From contig NZ_MLFN01000046.1 of the NCBI RefSeq assembly GCF_002095315.1, forward strand, positions 1-36,494: a stretch of DNA of 36,494 bases, read 5' to 3'. This document shows positions 36,488 to 36,494 of the stretch, one piece after another. This DNA is from Pantoea conspicua. GTDB lineage: Bacteria > Pseudomonadota > Gammaproteobacteria > Enterobacterales > Enterobacteriaceae. The position numbers were made by a program, and so were the translations under genes. Each line of letters opens with the position of its first letter. Position 1 is the first letter of the stretch. The notes beneath the pieces were generated by a model that worked only from the letters and a program-made list of their open reading frames with translations, was not told the DNA's origin and did no database searches.

Positions 36488-36494
36488 ATAAATC
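36477..36494. mobile_element. IS903-type (IS5 family) terminal inverted repeat
   Basis: The last 18 bases, GGCTTTGTTGAATAAATC, match from memory all 18 positions of the terminal inverted repeat of IS903/Tn903. They begin exactly where manX homology ends. IS903 makes 9-bp target duplications, so CCGCGCAGG (36468-36476) should recur at the far end of the element. Only the repeat is in the window; the transposase is not visible. Confidence 0.85.

Overview
This is a 36.5-kb piece of an enterobacterial chromosome. Nearly every protein aligns by eye with an Escherichia coli counterpart of almost the same length. Gene order, an orphan WbaP/AmsG-type sugar transferase and several unfamiliar small genes fit Erwiniaceae (Pantoea/Erwinia-like) better than E. 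coli; the genus is an inference. Two blocks that are far apart in E. coli K-12 are joined here: the 26-27 min block (cvrA, dadAX, ycgB/spoVR, fadR, nhaB, dsbB, ycgNML, minCDE) and the 40 min block (yeaGH; rnd, fadD, yeaY, tsaB, yoaA, yoaB, yoaH, pabB, nudL, sdaA, yoaD, yoaE, manX).

Layout. 1-3267: yeaG (5' end cut off by the window) and yeaH, the PrkA kinase/VWA stress pair. 3518-8728: cvrA, then three accessory genes (an unknown 77-aa protein, an orphan undecaprenyl-phosphate sugar transferase with a long AT-rich leader, and a frameshifted Bcr/CflA-type exporter). 8725-13156: dadX-dadA, divergent from spoVR. 13192-16306: fadR, nhaB, dsbB. 16357-18116: ycgN (frameshifted), ycgM, ycgL. 18272-20092: minCDE. 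20146-26725: rnd, fadD (frameshifted), yeaY, tsaB and yoaA, all on the minus strand. 26726-28198: a poorly annotated stretch with a possible sRNA and several small genes. 28199-34121: yoaB, yoaH, pabB-nudL, sdaA and yoaD (frameshifted). 34220-36494: yoaE with an overlapping upstream ORF, a manX promoter region, and a manX that is cut at codon 61.

Functional links. YeaG, YeaH and SpoVR form a widely conserved functional trio and lie within 13 kb here. FadR is encoded at 13.2-13.9 kb, and a strong FadR operator sits in front of fadD at 23.28 kb. DsbB is a candidate redox partner for the CSS-motif domain of the YoaD phosphodiesterase.

Most notable observations. (1) The window ends exactly on an 18-bp sequence that I recall as the IS903 terminal inverted repeat, and it interrupts manX. 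(2) Four conserved genes (the MFS exporter, ycgN, fadD, yoaD) each lack one base, and each loss fits the shortening of a short homopolymer. This looks more like a systematic sequencing error than four real pseudogenes. (3) An ORF ends in a UAAUG overlap with the yoaE start. (4) Two or three genes under 60 codons, including a 55-aa two-helix membrane protein and a 37-aa acidic protein, lie between yoaA and yoaB. I did not find a clearly new multi-gene system.
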